A stretch of 64,000 nucleotides of DNA, taken from contig RCZF01000002.1 in NCBI GenBank assembly GCA_006438735.1, positions 429,769 to 493,768 on the forward strand. Reading direction: 5' to 3'. Positions 1 through 9,010 of this stretch are shown in pieces. Position numbers and translations under genes: made by a program. Within the stretch, counting starts at the first letter, position 1. Each line of letters opens with the position of its first letter. Origin of the DNA: Sphingomonas koreensis (lineage in GTDB: Bacteria; Pseudomonadota; Alphaproteobacteria; Sphingomonadales; Sphingomonadaceae). The notes under the pieces were generated by a model that saw nothing but the letters and a program-made list of their open reading frames with translations, made no database searches and was not told the DNA's origin.

Positions 1-261
1 CTCGCCGGCATCGCGCCGCGCGGCCTGTTCGCGCCGCGCACGCTGATGCTCGCCATCGCCAACACCGCCGCGGCGCTGGTGTTCGTCGTCGCCGGGCTGG
101 TTTCGTGGCTGGCGTGCCTGCCGATGCTGATCGGCGCGGTGATCGGCGGCTGGGCGGGCGCGGCGCTCGGCAAGCGGCTCTCGGCGAAGGTGGTCCGCAG
201 CTGGACGCTGACGGTCAGCATCGCCACCACCGCGATATTCTTCTGGCGCGCCTACGGCTGA
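1..261 (+). CDS. Sulfite exporter TauE/SafE family permease, C-terminal part
   Basis: The frame is open from the first base of the window, so only the last 86 codons are present. The piece holds at least two hydrophobic segments (roughly residues 17-38 and 40-56 of the fragment) with a glycine/alanine-rich turn, GGWAGAALGKRLSAK, which is typical of the last helices of TauE/SafE (DUF81) membrane proteins. Members export small sulfur- or carbon-containing anions; the substrate cannot be read here. It converges on the flavin reductase gene with no gap. Family assignment rests on the C-terminal pattern only. Confidence 0.7.
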   Translation, partial: LAGIAPRGLFAPRTLMLAIANTAAALVFVVAGLVSWLACLPMLIGAVIGGWAGAALGKRLSAKVVRSWTLTVSIATTAIFFWRAYG

Positions 262-879
262 TCACGCCGGCCGGTGCATCTTGAACAGGGCGTCTTCGCT
301 GATCTCGAAATAATCGGCCGGGCCGCCGCCGCGCGTGATCGGGTGCGGGCGAGCGGTCTGATAGACGCCGTCCTGCAGCATCGCGCGGTCGATGTGGATG
401 CCGATCGCCTCGCCGATCACCAGCCACTGATCGAGCGCGCGGCCCTCCTTGGTCTCCAGCCGGATCAGCTGCGTCAATGTACATTCGAACTGCACCGGGC
501 TGCCGGCGACGCGATCGGGCTTGACCCGCGCCGAGGGCAACGCGGCAAGCCCCGCCAGCGCGAATTCGTCGACATCGCCCGGCACGCTCGCCGACGTCGC
601 GTTCATCGCCTCGGCCTGGGCGCGCGTCGCGAGATTCCAGACGAACGCGCCGGTCTCCTTCACATTGGCGACCGAATCCTTCCACCCCATCGACGAAAAG
701 GCGACCAGCGGTGGCTTGTAGTTGATCACGTTGAAGAAACTGTAGGGCGCGAGATTGCGCACGCCGGCCGCGCTGACGGTGCTGATCCAGCCGATCGGCC
801 GCGGCGCGACGATCGCGTTCAAGGGATCGTGCGGCAGGCCATGGCCGGCCGCGGGCTCGTAGAAATGGAAATCGCTCAT
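262..879 (-). CDS. Flavin reductase family protein (FMN-binding split barrel)
   Basis: A 205-aa protein with the flavin reductase / DIM6-NTAB fold. The N-terminal pattern LNAIVAPRPIGWISTV, followed by NLAPYSFFNVI and KDSVANVKETGAFVWNL, matches the FMN-binding loops of the family. Such proteins reduce flavin with NAD(P)H, often for a partner monooxygenase, or bind FMN with unknown partners; no monooxygenase is nearby. It lies 31 nt downstream of the LysR gene on the same strand, so the two may share a transcript. Substrate preference cannot be told from sequence. Confidence 0.85.
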   Translation of the reverse strand: MSDFHFYEPAAGHGLPHDPLNAIVAPRPIGWISTVSAAGVRNLAPYSFFNVINYKPPLVAFSSMGWKDSVANVKETGAFVWNLATRAQAEAMNATSASVPGDVDEFALAGLAALPSARVKPDRVAGSPVQFECTLTQLIRLETKEGRALDQWLVIGEAIGIHIDRAMLQDGVYQTARPHPITRGGGPADYFEISEDALFKMHRPA

Positions 880-910
880 CGGCCGGCCATGCCGCCCCGC
901 GCCCGCGCGA

Positions 911-1795
911 TCAAGGCGTGAGCAACGCGTCGCGCGCGAAGTGTTCGGCGAGGAAATCGGCGAACAAGCCGATCCGCGGCGCCGGCGGCGCGCCGGGCCG
1001 GAGGACGAGGTGGATCGGCATGTCGGGCGGCGCGGTATCTGGCAGCACGCGGATCAGCGCGCCGCTGGCAAGATCGCCCTCGAACATCCAGGCGGCCGAC
1101 TGGACGATGCCCATGCCGGCGAGCGCCGCCAGCCGCAGCGCCGACGGATCGTTGGCGCTGAACCGGCCCGAGACCGATACCACGCTGCCGTCCTCGAAGC
1201 GCCAGCTGCCGCCGCTTTCGAGCAATGCGTAGGACAGGCATTGATGATCGGCGAGATCGGCCGGCGCGCGCGGCGTCCCCGCGCGGGCGAGATAATCGGG
1301 CGCGGCGACCAGGATGCGCCGGGCGGTGCCGATCCGTCGGCCCTGGGCGACGCCCAGCGCGCCGACCCGCACCGCCAGATCGATCTCTTCGCGCGCCAGA
1401 TCGACCCGGTCGTCGTGCAGCCGCGCATCGATCGCGACTTGCGGCCAGGCGGCGCGGAACGCGGCCAGCATCGGCATCATCCGCGCGAGGAAGAGATTGG
1501 GCGGCGCGGTCAGCCTGATCCGCCCGGCCAGCGGATCGACATCGCCGAGCGGCCGTTCGAGCGCCTCGACGGCGGCGATCGCGGCGCGCGCGCGCTCGAT
1601 CAGTGTCGCCCCCGCCTCGGTCAGCACCAGCGAACGCGTCGTGCGGCGGAACAGCGCCGCGCCGACATCGCGCTCGATCGCCGCGATATGCTTCGAAATG
1701 GTCGATTGGGTGACGCGGAACGACTTGGCGGCGGCGGTGAAGCTGCCGAGGTCGGCGGTGCGGACGAAACTGCGCAGGCGATCGATCCGGTCCAT
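911..1795 (-). CDS. LysR family transcriptional regulator
   Basis: Predicted 294 aa from ATG 1795, chosen because it begins MDRIDRLRSFV, the usual LysR N-terminus, with a GCGGGA stretch a few bases upstream; ATGs at 1801 and 1819 are in frame too. The winged helix-turn-helix covers about residues 1-60 (AAKSFRVTQSTISKHIAAIE, then LFRRTTRSLVLTEAG), followed by the periplasmic-binding-protein-like effector domain. It is divergent from the cytochrome b gene (about 89 bp apart) and precedes the flavin reductase, so either neighbour is a candidate target. The effector is unknown. Confidence 0.9.
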   Translation of the reverse strand: MDRIDRLRSFVRTADLGSFTAAAKSFRVTQSTISKHIAAIERDVGAALFRRTTRSLVLTEAGATLIERARAAIAAVEALERPLGDVDPLAGRIRLTAPPNLFLARMMPMLAAFRAAWPQVAIDARLHDDRVDLAREEIDLAVRVGALGVAQGRRIGTARRILVAAPDYLARAGTPRAPADLADHQCLSYALLESGGSWRFEDGSVVSVSGRFSANDPSALRLAALAGMGIVQSAAWMFEGDLASGALIRVLPDTAPPDMPIHLVLRPGAPPAPRIGLFADFLAEHFARDALLTP

Positions 1796-1884
1796 ATTCA
1801 TTCCCGCGAAGCATGGCATTTATGCCCATTCAGTCCCTAGCAGAGTCGCGCGGAATCGCTAAGGATGGCGCGACGGAGGACGCC

Positions 1885-2634
1885 ATGGACGCCGCGACAG
1901 CCGATACCGATGATTTCTCCCGGCCCGCCCCGCCGCCGCGCCGATCGATCTTCCGTCACCGGCTGGCGACGCGGCTGTGGCATTGGCTGAACGCCTTCAC
2001 GATCTTCATCATGATCGGCAGCGGGCTCGGCATCCTCAACGCGCATCCGCATCTCTACTGGGGCAAGTTCGGCGCCAATGCCGATCATCCGTGGCTCAAC
2101 CTGCCGCATTGGCCGTCTTGGCTGACGATTCCCGCCAGCTACAATCTCGCGCTCTCGCGGCGCTGGCATCTGTTCTTCGCGCTGGTGCTCGGCTTCGCGC
2201 TGCTCGCCTTCATGATCGCCAGCCTGATCAATCGCCACTTCCAGCGCGATCTGCGTGTCGGCGCCGAAGAAGTCGCGCCGCGCAACCTGTGGGGCGACGT
2301 CAAGGCGCATCTCGCGTTGCGGTTCCACGATCCCGACAAGCCGGGGGCTTACAACACGCTGCAGAAACTGGCCTATGTCGCGACGATCTTCATCCTCATT
2401 CCGCTGATGATCGTCACCGGCCTCACCATGTCACCGGGGATGGACGCGGCGTGGCCGTGGCTGCTGGCGATCACCGGCGGGCGGCAATCGGCGCGCTCGC
2501 TGCACTTCATCGGCATGGCGCTGATCGCCGGCTTCATCCTGGTCCATCTCGTGCTGGTTGTGCTCGCGGGGCCGATCGACGAAGTTCGATCGATGATTAC
2601 CGGGCGCTCGCGGCTGCCGGAGGATGACGCATGA
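1885..2634 (+). CDS. Cytochrome b561-type membrane subunit (cytochrome b/b6 domain)
   Basis: 249 aa from ATG 1885, which has GGAGGA five bases upstream; a longer frame reaches 1813 but without such a site. It is a four-helix membrane cytochrome with histidines placed to bind heme b: H33 in the first helix (RLWHWLN), RRWHLFF in the second, and RSLHFIG and LVHLVLV in the last. It overlaps the next gene by ATGA, so it is very likely the membrane electron carrier for that molybdoenzyme, linking it to the quinone pool. The paired arrangement resembles MsrP/MsrQ, but the cytochrome is b561-like, not MsrQ. Confidence 0.85.
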   Translation: MDAATADTDDFSRPAPPPRRSIFRHRLATRLWHWLNAFTIFIMIGSGLGILNAHPHLYWGKFGANADHPWLNLPHWPSWLTIPASYNLALSRRWHLFFALVLGFALLAFMIASLINRHFQRDLRVGAEEVAPRNLWGDVKAHLALRFHDPDKPGAYNTLQKLAYVATIFILIPLMIVTGLTMSPGMDAAWPWLLAITGGRQSARSLHFIGMALIAGFILVHLVLVVLAGPIDEVRSMITGRSRLPEDDA

Positions 2635-3392
2635 CCGGCCTCCTCACCCGGCGCGGCATGATGACCGGCGCGGCGCTCGGCGCGGGCACGCTGCTGGCGG
2701 GATGCGACAAGGCGATCCAGCAGCCGGCGATCCGCAAGATCATATTCTCGGGCGAGGACATGCAGCGCGGCCTGCAACGCGCGCTCAGCGCGCGCGGCGC
2801 GCTCGCCCCCGAATTTACCGCCGCCGACATGTCGCCGGTGTTCCGCTCGAACGGCACCGCCAATCCGAACACGCCCGATTACAATGCGCTCGTCGCGGGC
2901 AAGTTTGCCGATTATCGGCTCAAGGTCGGCGGCATGGTCGCCCGGCCGCTGTCGCTGTCGCTCGATCAGCTGCGGCAGATCCCGGCGCGCACGCAGATCA
3001 CCCGGCACGATTGCGTCGAGGGCTGGAGCGCGATCGGCCAGTGGCATGGCCCGATGCTCGGCACGCTACTCAAGGCGGCGGGCATCAGCCGTGCCGCCCG
3101 CTATATCGTGTTCACCTGCGCCGACCTTTACCACGGCTCGAATTATTATGAATCGATCGATCTGATCGATGCTTTCCATCCGCAGACGATCCTCGCCTGG
3201 GCGATGAACGGTCATTTGCTTTCGGTCCCGCACGGCGCGCCGGTGCGGCTGCGCGTCGAGCGGCAGCTCGGCTATAAGCACGCCAAATACGTCATGGCGG
3301 TCGATGCGGTCGCCAGTCTCGCCGGAATCGGCAAGGGCAAGGGCGGCTATTGGGAAGATAATGTAAATTATGACTGGTATGCCGGCATCTGA
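2631..3392 (+). CDS. Tat-exported molybdopterin-dependent oxidoreductase (sulfite oxidase fold)
   Basis: 253 aa. The N-terminus has a twin-arginine motif (TRRGMMTG), a hydrophobic stretch and a lipobox-like LLAGC, so it is probably exported folded and may be lipid-anchored. The Oxidoreductase_molyb domain follows; the cysteine of RHDCVEGWSAIGQW fits the conserved Mo ligand, and later motifs (GAPVRLRVERQLGYKHAKYV) match the family. The start overlaps the stop of the cytochrome gene. It is likely a periplasmic Mo enzyme drawing electrons through that cytochrome. The substrate (sulfite, methionine sulfoxide or other) is unknown. Confidence 0.88.
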   Translation: MTGLLTRRGMMTGAALGAGTLLAGCDKAIQQPAIRKIIFSGEDMQRGLQRALSARGALAPEFTAADMSPVFRSNGTANPNTPDYNALVAGKFADYRLKVGGMVARPLSLSLDQLRQIPARTQITRHDCVEGWSAIGQWHGPMLGTLLKAAGISRAARYIVFTCADLYHGSNYYESIDLIDAFHPQTILAWAMNGHLLSVPHGAPVRLRVERQLGYKHAKYVMAVDAVASLAGIGKGKGGYWEDNVNYDWYAGI

Positions 3393-3408
3393 TTTGTAAG
3401 TAGCGCAT

Positions 3409-4677
3409 ATGGCGCTCATCGATCATCTGCTGTCGCGCGCGATCAAGCGCGGCCAACTCACCTTCATCGATTACCGCGGCAACCGCCGCATTTTCGGATC
3501 GCCCGATCCCAGCCCCGATTTCCCCTCGGTGACGGTGCGGATGACCGACAGCAAGGTCGGCCGCGACATCGTCATGCATCCCGCGCTCGGCGCCGGAGAA
3601 GCGTATATGGACGGGCGCCTGGTGGTCGAGGAAGGCGACGTCTACGATCTCGTCCGCCTGTTCAAAACCAATTCGCCTTATGGCGGCGGCAACAATCTCG
3701 ATCCGGTTCTGCCGCTGCGTGCGCTCGGCTCGGTCAAGCACCGGCTGGATCGCATCAACATGGCGCGTCGCTCCAAGAAGAACGTCGCGCATCATTACGA
3801 TCTGTCCGATCGGCTCTACGATCTGTTCCTCGATGCCGACCGGCAATATAGCTGCGCTTATTTCACCGATCCTGCATATGAGAGTCTCGATCAGGCGCAG
3901 CTCGACAAGAAGGCGCATATCGTCGCGAAGCTCGCCATCGAGCCCGGCATGCGCGTGCTCGATATCGGCTGCGGCTGGGGCGGCATGGCGCTCTATATCC
4001 ACGCCAAGACCGGCGCCGAGGTCCTCGGCGTCACCCTGTCGGAAGAGCAGATCAAGGTCGCGCGCCGCCGCGCCGAGGAAGCCGGTGTCGCCGACAAGGT
4101 AAAGTTCGAGCTGATCGATTACCGCAGCGTGACGGGCCAGTTCGATCGCATCGTCTCGGTCGGCATGTTCGAGCATGTCGGCCCGCCGCAATATCGCACT
4201 TTTTTCCGCAAATGCCGCGAGCTGATGACGCCCGAGGGCGTGATGCTGCTCCACACCATCGGCCGCCAGGGCCCGCCGAGCGTGACCGACGACTGGACGA
4301 CCAAATATATCTTCCCCGGCGGCTATAACCCGGCGCTGTCGGAAATCGTCCGCGGCTACGAAGGGCTCAAGATGTTCTGCACCGACGTGGAGGTGTTGCG
4401 GCTGCACTACGCCTACACGCTGGAGCATTGGTACAAGCGCACCGTCGCCGTGAAGGACGAGATCGTCGCGCTGTATGACGAGCGCTTCTACCGCATGTGG
4501 CAATTCTATCTCGCCGGGGCGGACGCGGCGTTCCGTTATGGCGGGCTGGTCAATTACCAGGTCCAGATCGCGCGCAATCGCCTCACCCTGCCGATCACGC
4601 GCGATTATATCCAGGACGCCGAGCGCGCGCTGGCGGCACCCGACGCGCCGTCGGTTCGCGCCCGGGAGACGGCCTGA
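3409..4677 (+). CDS. cfa: Cyclopropane-fatty-acyl-phospholipid synthase
   Basis: 422 aa, normal family length. It transfers a methylene group from S-adenosylmethionine to double bonds of phospholipid acyl chains at the inner membrane. The N-terminal lipid-binding part precedes the SAM site VLDIGCGWGGMAL (D185-G191 and on), and the sequence continues with GVTLSEEQ, VSVGMFEHVG and a C-terminal YxxTLEHWYKR segment, all typical. It starts 16 nt after the molybdoenzyme gene, so co-transcription is possible. Some family members act on unsaturated fatty acids in related methyltransfer reactions, but the standard call is likely. Confidence 0.92.
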   Translation: MALIDHLLSRAIKRGQLTFIDYRGNRRIFGSPDPSPDFPSVTVRMTDSKVGRDIVMHPALGAGEAYMDGRLVVEEGDVYDLVRLFKTNSPYGGGNNLDPVLPLRALGSVKHRLDRINMARRSKKNVAHHYDLSDRLYDLFLDADRQYSCAYFTDPAYESLDQAQLDKKAHIVAKLAIEPGMRVLDIGCGWGGMALYIHAKTGAEVLGVTLSEEQIKVARRRAEEAGVADKVKFELIDYRSVTGQFDRIVSVGMFEHVGPPQYRTFFRKCRELMTPEGVMLLHTIGRQGPPSVTDDWTTKYIFPGGYNPALSEIVRGYEGLKMFCTDVEVLRLHYAYTLEHWYKRTVAVKDEIVALYDERFYRMWQFYLAGADAAFRYGGLVNYQVQIARNRLTLPITRDYIQDAERALAAPDAPSVRARETA

Positions 4678-4752
4678 CCGCCGCGCCGCACGGAATCACC
4701 GGCTGGTCGAGCAACGCTTGGCAATTCCCTACTCGATTGATAGGGATGGGCG

Positions 4753-5001
4753 ATGGTGATCGAACGCTGGTTCCTGCTGCATCCCAAGTCGGTCGGCGAA
4801 AGCTATGCCGAGCATGCGCGGGTGGCGGCGCGCTTCGGCGCGGCGATGATCGTCGGCGGCGCCGCCTGCCTCGTCCATGCCGTGGTGCCGGCGCTGTTCC
4901 CGCGCACCGCCAGCGGCACGGTCGCCGCGCTCCACGCCCGCATGCTTGCGCGCCACGGCGATACCGCGAACGAGGCGTGGCAGCTCGATTATGAGATCTG
5001 A
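4753..5001 (+). CDS. Small DUF6356-like protein with one membrane segment
   Basis: 82 aa, ATG 4753 shortly after a GGGATGGGCG stretch. Starts MVIERWFLLHPKSVGESYAEH, then a hydrophobic helix (about residues 28-48, GAAMIVGGAACLVHAVVPALF) and a polar tail. The pattern resembles a small family seen in sphingomonads (DUF6356 by memory). It sits between cfa and an FAD/NAD(P)-binding protein, all on the plus strand with short gaps. No function is known; the family name should be treated as tentative. Confidence 0.65.
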   Translation: MVIERWFLLHPKSVGESYAEHARVAARFGAAMIVGGAACLVHAVVPALFPRTASGTVAALHARMLARHGDTANEAWQLDYEI

Positions 5002-5019
5002 GGGCGGGGCGGCGCGCGG

Positions 5020-6372
5020 GTGATCCGCCACGTCGCGATCATCGGCGCAGGATTTTCGGGAACGCTGCAGGCGATCAACCTGCTGCGCCACGATGGCCCG
5101 CGCGCGACGCTGATCGAGCGCGCGACGCCGGGCGAGGGGCTGGCGTACGGCGCGGCGCACCCCAGCCATCTGCTCAACGTGCGCGCCGGCGGGATGAGCG
5201 CTTTCCCCGACGATCCTGGGCATTTCGTCCGCTGGCTGGCGGCGCGCGGCGTTGCAGATGCGGCCGGCGCGTTCGCGCCGCGGCTGACTTATGGTGCGTA
5301 TCTGCGCGAGCTGCTCGATGCCGCGGTGGCGCAATCGGCCGGCCGGTTGACGATCCTGCCGGGCGAAGTCGTCGATCTCGATCGCGCCCAGGGCGGCGTC
5401 CGGCTGACGCTGGCGAACGGCGACGCGCTGGCGGCCGACGCCGCGGTGCTGGCGGTGGGCAATCTCCCGCCGCACGATCCTGCCGGGCTCGATGCGGCCA
5501 CGCTCCCGCCGTCGCGCTATTTCGGCAATCCGTGGGACCCGCGGATCGCCGCCGGGCTTGACGAAGACGATACCGTGCTGATCGTCGGCACCGGGCTGAC
5601 GATGGTCGACGTTGCCTTGTCGCTCGAGGCGAGCGGCTTTGGCGGGCGCATCATCGCCTTGTCGCGGCGCGGCCTGCTGCCGCGGCGCCACGCCGGCGGC
5701 GCGGCCGATTGGGACCGGATCGAGGAGCGCCCCGCTGCGGAAGCGTCAACGCTGGTGCACGAGATTCGTGCGCGCGCCGATACGGTCGGCTGGCGATCGG
5801 CGGTCGACGAGCTGCGGCCGTTCACGCAATCGATGTGGCGCAACGCCACGCCCGCGCAGCGCCGCCGCTTCATCCGCCACTTGCGGCCGTGGTGGGACGT
5901 CCACCGCCACCGGCTCGCCCCGCCCGTCGCCGATCGTATCGAGGCGCTGCTCGCCGGCGGGCGGCTGCACATCGTCGCCGGTAAGACGATCGCGTTTCGC
6001 GCCGTGCCGGACGGCGTCGCGCTGACGTGGCGACGGCGCGGCCAAGCGGCCGCCGAGACGATCGCCGTCGCCCGCGTGATCAACTGCACCGGGCCGCTCG
6101 GCGATCTCGCCCGCGCCGAAGAGCCACTGCTCCGCCGGCTCGTCGCGCGCGGGCGGATCCGCCCCGATTCGGCGCATCTCGGCATCGACGTCGATAGCGA
6201 GGCGCGGACCATCGCCGCCGATGGCACGAGCAACGACGATCTCTTCGCGCTCGGCCCGATGACGCGCGGCGCGTTCTGGGAAATCGTCGCGGTGCCCGAT
6301 ATCCGTGCCCAGACCTGGACGCTCGCGCGCCGCCTGTCGAACGCGCAATGGGTTGGCGGCGAAGGCCTTTAG
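5020..6372 (+). CDS. FAD/NAD(P)-binding protein (NAD_binding_9 type)
   Basis: 450 aa, starting at a GTG (5020). The N-terminal Rossmann motif IIGAGFSG (G9, G11, G14) binds FAD; a second dinucleotide site, VLIVGTGLTMVDVAL, lies near residue 190. The N-terminal block GEGLAYGAAHPSHLLNVRAG is characteristic of the YdhS-like FAD-NAD(P)-binding family, whose substrates are mostly unknown. It is distinct from thioredoxin reductases in lacking a CxxC motif. The preceding small DUF gene ends 18 nt upstream. Confidence 0.85.
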   Translation: MIRHVAIIGAGFSGTLQAINLLRHDGPRATLIERATPGEGLAYGAAHPSHLLNVRAGGMSAFPDDPGHFVRWLAARGVADAAGAFAPRLTYGAYLRELLDAAVAQSAGRLTILPGEVVDLDRAQGGVRLTLANGDALAADAAVLAVGNLPPHDPAGLDAATLPPSRYFGNPWDPRIAAGLDEDDTVLIVGTGLTMVDVALSLEASGFGGRIIALSRRGLLPRRHAGGAADWDRIEERPAAEASTLVHEIRARADTVGWRSAVDELRPFTQSMWRNATPAQRRRFIRHLRPWWDVHRHRLAPPVADRIEALLAGGRLHIVAGKTIAFRAVPDGVALTWRRRGQAAAETIAVARVINCTGPLGDLARAEEPLLRRLVARGRIRPDSAHLGIDVDSEARTIAADGTSNDDLFALGPMTRGAFWEIVAVPDIRAQTWTLARRLSNAQWVGGEGL

Positions 6373-6403
6373 GCCGGCGCGCCGCCGCGCTAGGGCGGCG
6401 GCG

Positions 6404-7759
6404 ATGACCGCCGCCCCGCTCACCCGCCGATCGATCTTTGCCCAGGCTTGGCCGATCATGCTTGGCCAGACGACGGTGCCGCTGGTCGGTCTCGTCGATA
6501 CCGCGGTGATCGGCCGCACCGGGGACGCCGCTGCGCTCGCCGGGGTCGCGCTGGGCACGACGATCATCAATTTCATCTTCTGGACGTTCGGTTTCCTGCG
6601 CATGGGGATGACCGGGATGACGGCGCAGGCGCAAGGCGCCGACGACGCCGCCGAGGTCGAAGCGATGCTGCTGCGCGGGCTGGCGCTCGGCTTCGGGCTG
6701 GGGCTTGCGTTATTCGTGCTGCAGATCGTGCTGATCCCGCTCGCCTTTGCGCTGCTCGCTGGCGGCGACCAGCTCGATGCCGCGGCGAGCGGCTATGTCG
6801 CGGCGCGCTTCCTCGGCGCGCCGGCGTCCTTGAGCGTGTTCGCGATCAACGGCTGGCTGCTCGGCCTCGGACGCACCCGGGCTGCGCTGGCGCTGCAGAT
6901 CGTGATGAATGTCGTCAACCTCGGGCTCGATCTGCTGTTCGTCGGGCATTTCGGCCTCGGCGCGCGCGGCGTCGGGCTCGGCACCGCCACCGCCGAATGG
7001 ATCGCGCTCGTCACGGGCGTGCTGATCGCCAGCCGCTACACCGGCGGGCTCGGCGTGCTGCGCCGCTTCTCCGCTGGCGCGCTGTTCGCGCGCGACGCGA
7101 TTGGGCGGCTGTTCGCGGTCAATGCCGACATCATGGTGCGGACGCTCGCGCTGCTGCTCTTGTTCGGCTGGTTCACCAACGCCGGCGCGCGGTTGGGCGC
7201 GACGACGCTCGCCGCAAATCAGGTACTGATGCAGTTCGTCAGCGTCTCCGCGTTCGTGCTCGACGGCTTTGCCTTCGCCGCCGAATCGCGCATCGGCCAG
7301 GCGATCGGCAGCGGCTCGGCGGCGTTGCTGCGGCGCGCGATCCGCCTGACCGGCGAGTTCTGCCTCGGCTCGGGGCTCGTCTTCGCGGCGCTGTTCTGGA
7401 TCGCCGGCCGCCCGGTGATCAATCTGCTGACCAGCAACGCCGATGTCCGCGCTGTGGCTTATGCGCTGCTCCCGTTCGCGGCGATCGCGCCGGCGGTCGG
7501 CGCGCCGGCGTGGCTACTCGACGGCGTCTTCATCGGCGCGACTCGCGGCAAGGCGCTGTGCAACGCCGCGATCCTCGCCACCGCGCTCTATATCGCCACC
7601 GATCTGCTGCTCCGCCCGATCGGCGCCGCCGGCATGTGGCTCGCCTTAGTGCTGAGCTACCTCTACCGCGCGCTGACGCTGGGCGCGCACGTGCCGGCGC
7701 TGTTGCGCTCGGCCGATGGCGACCTTAGAGCGCGGGGCCGATCAGCGGAGGCTCCATGA
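6404..7759 (+). CDS. MATE family efflux transporter
   Basis: 451 aa from ATG 6404; the frame is open further upstream into the previous gene but those codons do not look like a MATE N-terminus. Twelve hydrophobic segments and typical motifs ([23 protein letters not shown] near the start, and the paired second-half repeat) identify a DinF-like multidrug and toxin extrusion protein, which exports cationic compounds with Na+ or H+ exchange. The stop overlaps the argG start (ATGA at 7756), which suggests translational coupling, though no functional tie to arginine synthesis is evident. Confidence 0.9.
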   Translation: MTAAPLTRRSIFAQAWPIMLGQTTVPLVGLVDTAVIGRTGDAAALAGVALGTTIINFIFWTFGFLRMGMTGMTAQAQGADDAAEVEAMLLRGLALGFGLGLALFVLQIVLIPLAFALLAGGDQLDAAASGYVAARFLGAPASLSVFAINGWLLGLGRTRAALALQIVMNVVNLGLDLLFVGHFGLGARGVGLGTATAEWIALVTGVLIASRYTGGLGVLRRFSAGALFARDAIGRLFAVNADIMVRTLALLLLFGWFTNAGARLGATTLAANQVLMQFVSVSAFVLDGFAFAAESRIGQAIGSGSAALLRRAIRLTGEFCLGSGLVFAALFWIAGRPVINLLTSNADVRAVAYALLPFAAIAPAVGAPAWLLDGVFIGATRGKALCNAAILATALYIATDLLLRPIGAAGMWLALVLSYLYRALTLGAHVPALLRSADGDLRARGRSAEAP

Positions 7760-8976
7760 CCGAATCCATCAACCGAATCGTCCTGGCCTATTCGGGCGGT
7801 CTCGACACCAGCGTGATCCTCAAATGGCTTCAGCAGACCTATAGGTGCGAGGTCGTGACCTTCACTGCCGATCTGGGTCAAGGCGAGGAACTCGAACCCG
7901 CACGCCGCAAGGCCGAAGCGGCCGGCGTCAAGCCCGAGCATATCTTCATCGACGATCTGCGCGAGGAGTTCGTGCGCGATTACGTCTTCCCGATGATGCG
8001 CGCCAACGCGCTCTATGAGGGGCTGTATCTGCTCGGCACTTCGATCGCGCGGCCGCTGATCGCCAAGCGCCAGATCGAGATCGCCCGCCAAGTCGGCGCC
8101 GACGCGGTGGCGCACGGCGCGACCGGTAAGGGCAACGATCAGGTCCGTTTCGAGCTCGGCTATTACGCGCTCGCGCCCGACATCAAGGTGATCGCGCCGT
8201 GGCGCGAATGGGATCTCACCAGCCGCACCGCGCTGATCGATTTCGCCGAGAAGCATCAGATCAGCGTGCCCAAGGACAAGCGCGGCGAAAGCCCGTTCTC
8301 GACCGACGCGAACCTTCTGCACACCTCGTCCGAGGGCAAGGTGCTCGAGGACCCGTGGGACGAGGTGCCCGATTACGTTTATTCGCGCACCGTCGATCCT
8401 GAAGACGCGCCGGATACACCCGAAATCATCACGATCGATTTCGAGAAAGGCGACGGCGTCGCGCTGAACGGCGAAGCGATGTCGCCGGCGACGCTGCTGG
8501 CCGCGCTCAACGAGCTCGGCCGCACCCACGGCATCGGCCGGCTCGATCTGGTCGAGAACCGCTTCGTCGGCATGAAGTCGCGCGGGATGTATGAAACGCC
8601 GGGCGGGACGATCTACCATCTCGCGCACCGCGGCATCGAACAGCTCACGCTCGATCGCGGCGCCGCGCACCTCAAGGACGAGCTCGCGGTGCGCTACGCC
8701 GAATTGCTCTACAACGGCCTCTGGTTCTCGCCCGAGCGCGAGATGCTCCAGGCGGCGATCGATCACAGCCAGGAAAAGGTCGACGGCACCGTGCGGCTGA
8801 AGCTCTATAAGGGCGGCGTGCAGGTGATCGGCCGAAAATCAACGAACAGTCTCTATTCGGAAAAAGTCGTTACCTTCGAGGATGATCAGGGCGCCTATGA
8901 TCAGCGCGACGCGGCCGGCTTCATCAAATTGAACGCGCTGCGGCTGCGGCTTCTCGGGCGGCGCGATCGCCCCTAA
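7756..8976 (+). CDS. argG: Argininosuccinate synthase
   Basis: 406 aa, usual length. It condenses citrulline and aspartate with ATP in arginine synthesis. The ATP pyrophosphatase loop AYSGGLDTS (S13-S19) is near the N-terminus, followed by [14 protein letters not shown] and [11 protein letters not shown], all diagnostic of ArgG. The start overlaps the end of the MATE gene. No ArgR site or attenuator was found in the short upstream region because it lies inside the MATE coding sequence. Cytosolic enzyme; confident call. Confidence 0.97.
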   Translation: MTESINRIVLAYSGGLDTSVILKWLQQTYRCEVVTFTADLGQGEELEPARRKAEAAGVKPEHIFIDDLREEFVRDYVFPMMRANALYEGLYLLGTSIARPLIAKRQIEIARQVGADAVAHGATGKGNDQVRFELGYYALAPDIKVIAPWREWDLTSRTALIDFAEKHQISVPKDKRGESPFSTDANLLHTSSEGKVLEDPWDEVPDYVYSRTVDPEDAPDTPEIITIDFEKGDGVALNGEAMSPATLLAALNELGRTHGIGRLDLVENRFVGMKSRGMYETPGGTIYHLAHRGIEQLTLDRGAAHLKDELAVRYAELLYNGLWFSPEREMLQAAIDHSQEKVDGTVRLKLYKGGVQVIGRKSTNSLYSEKVVTFEDDQGAYDQRDAAGFIKLNALRLRLLGRRDRP

Positions 8977-9010
8977 CGCGGCGTTAACCCTGTCCGGCTA
9001 GGCGTTGGCG

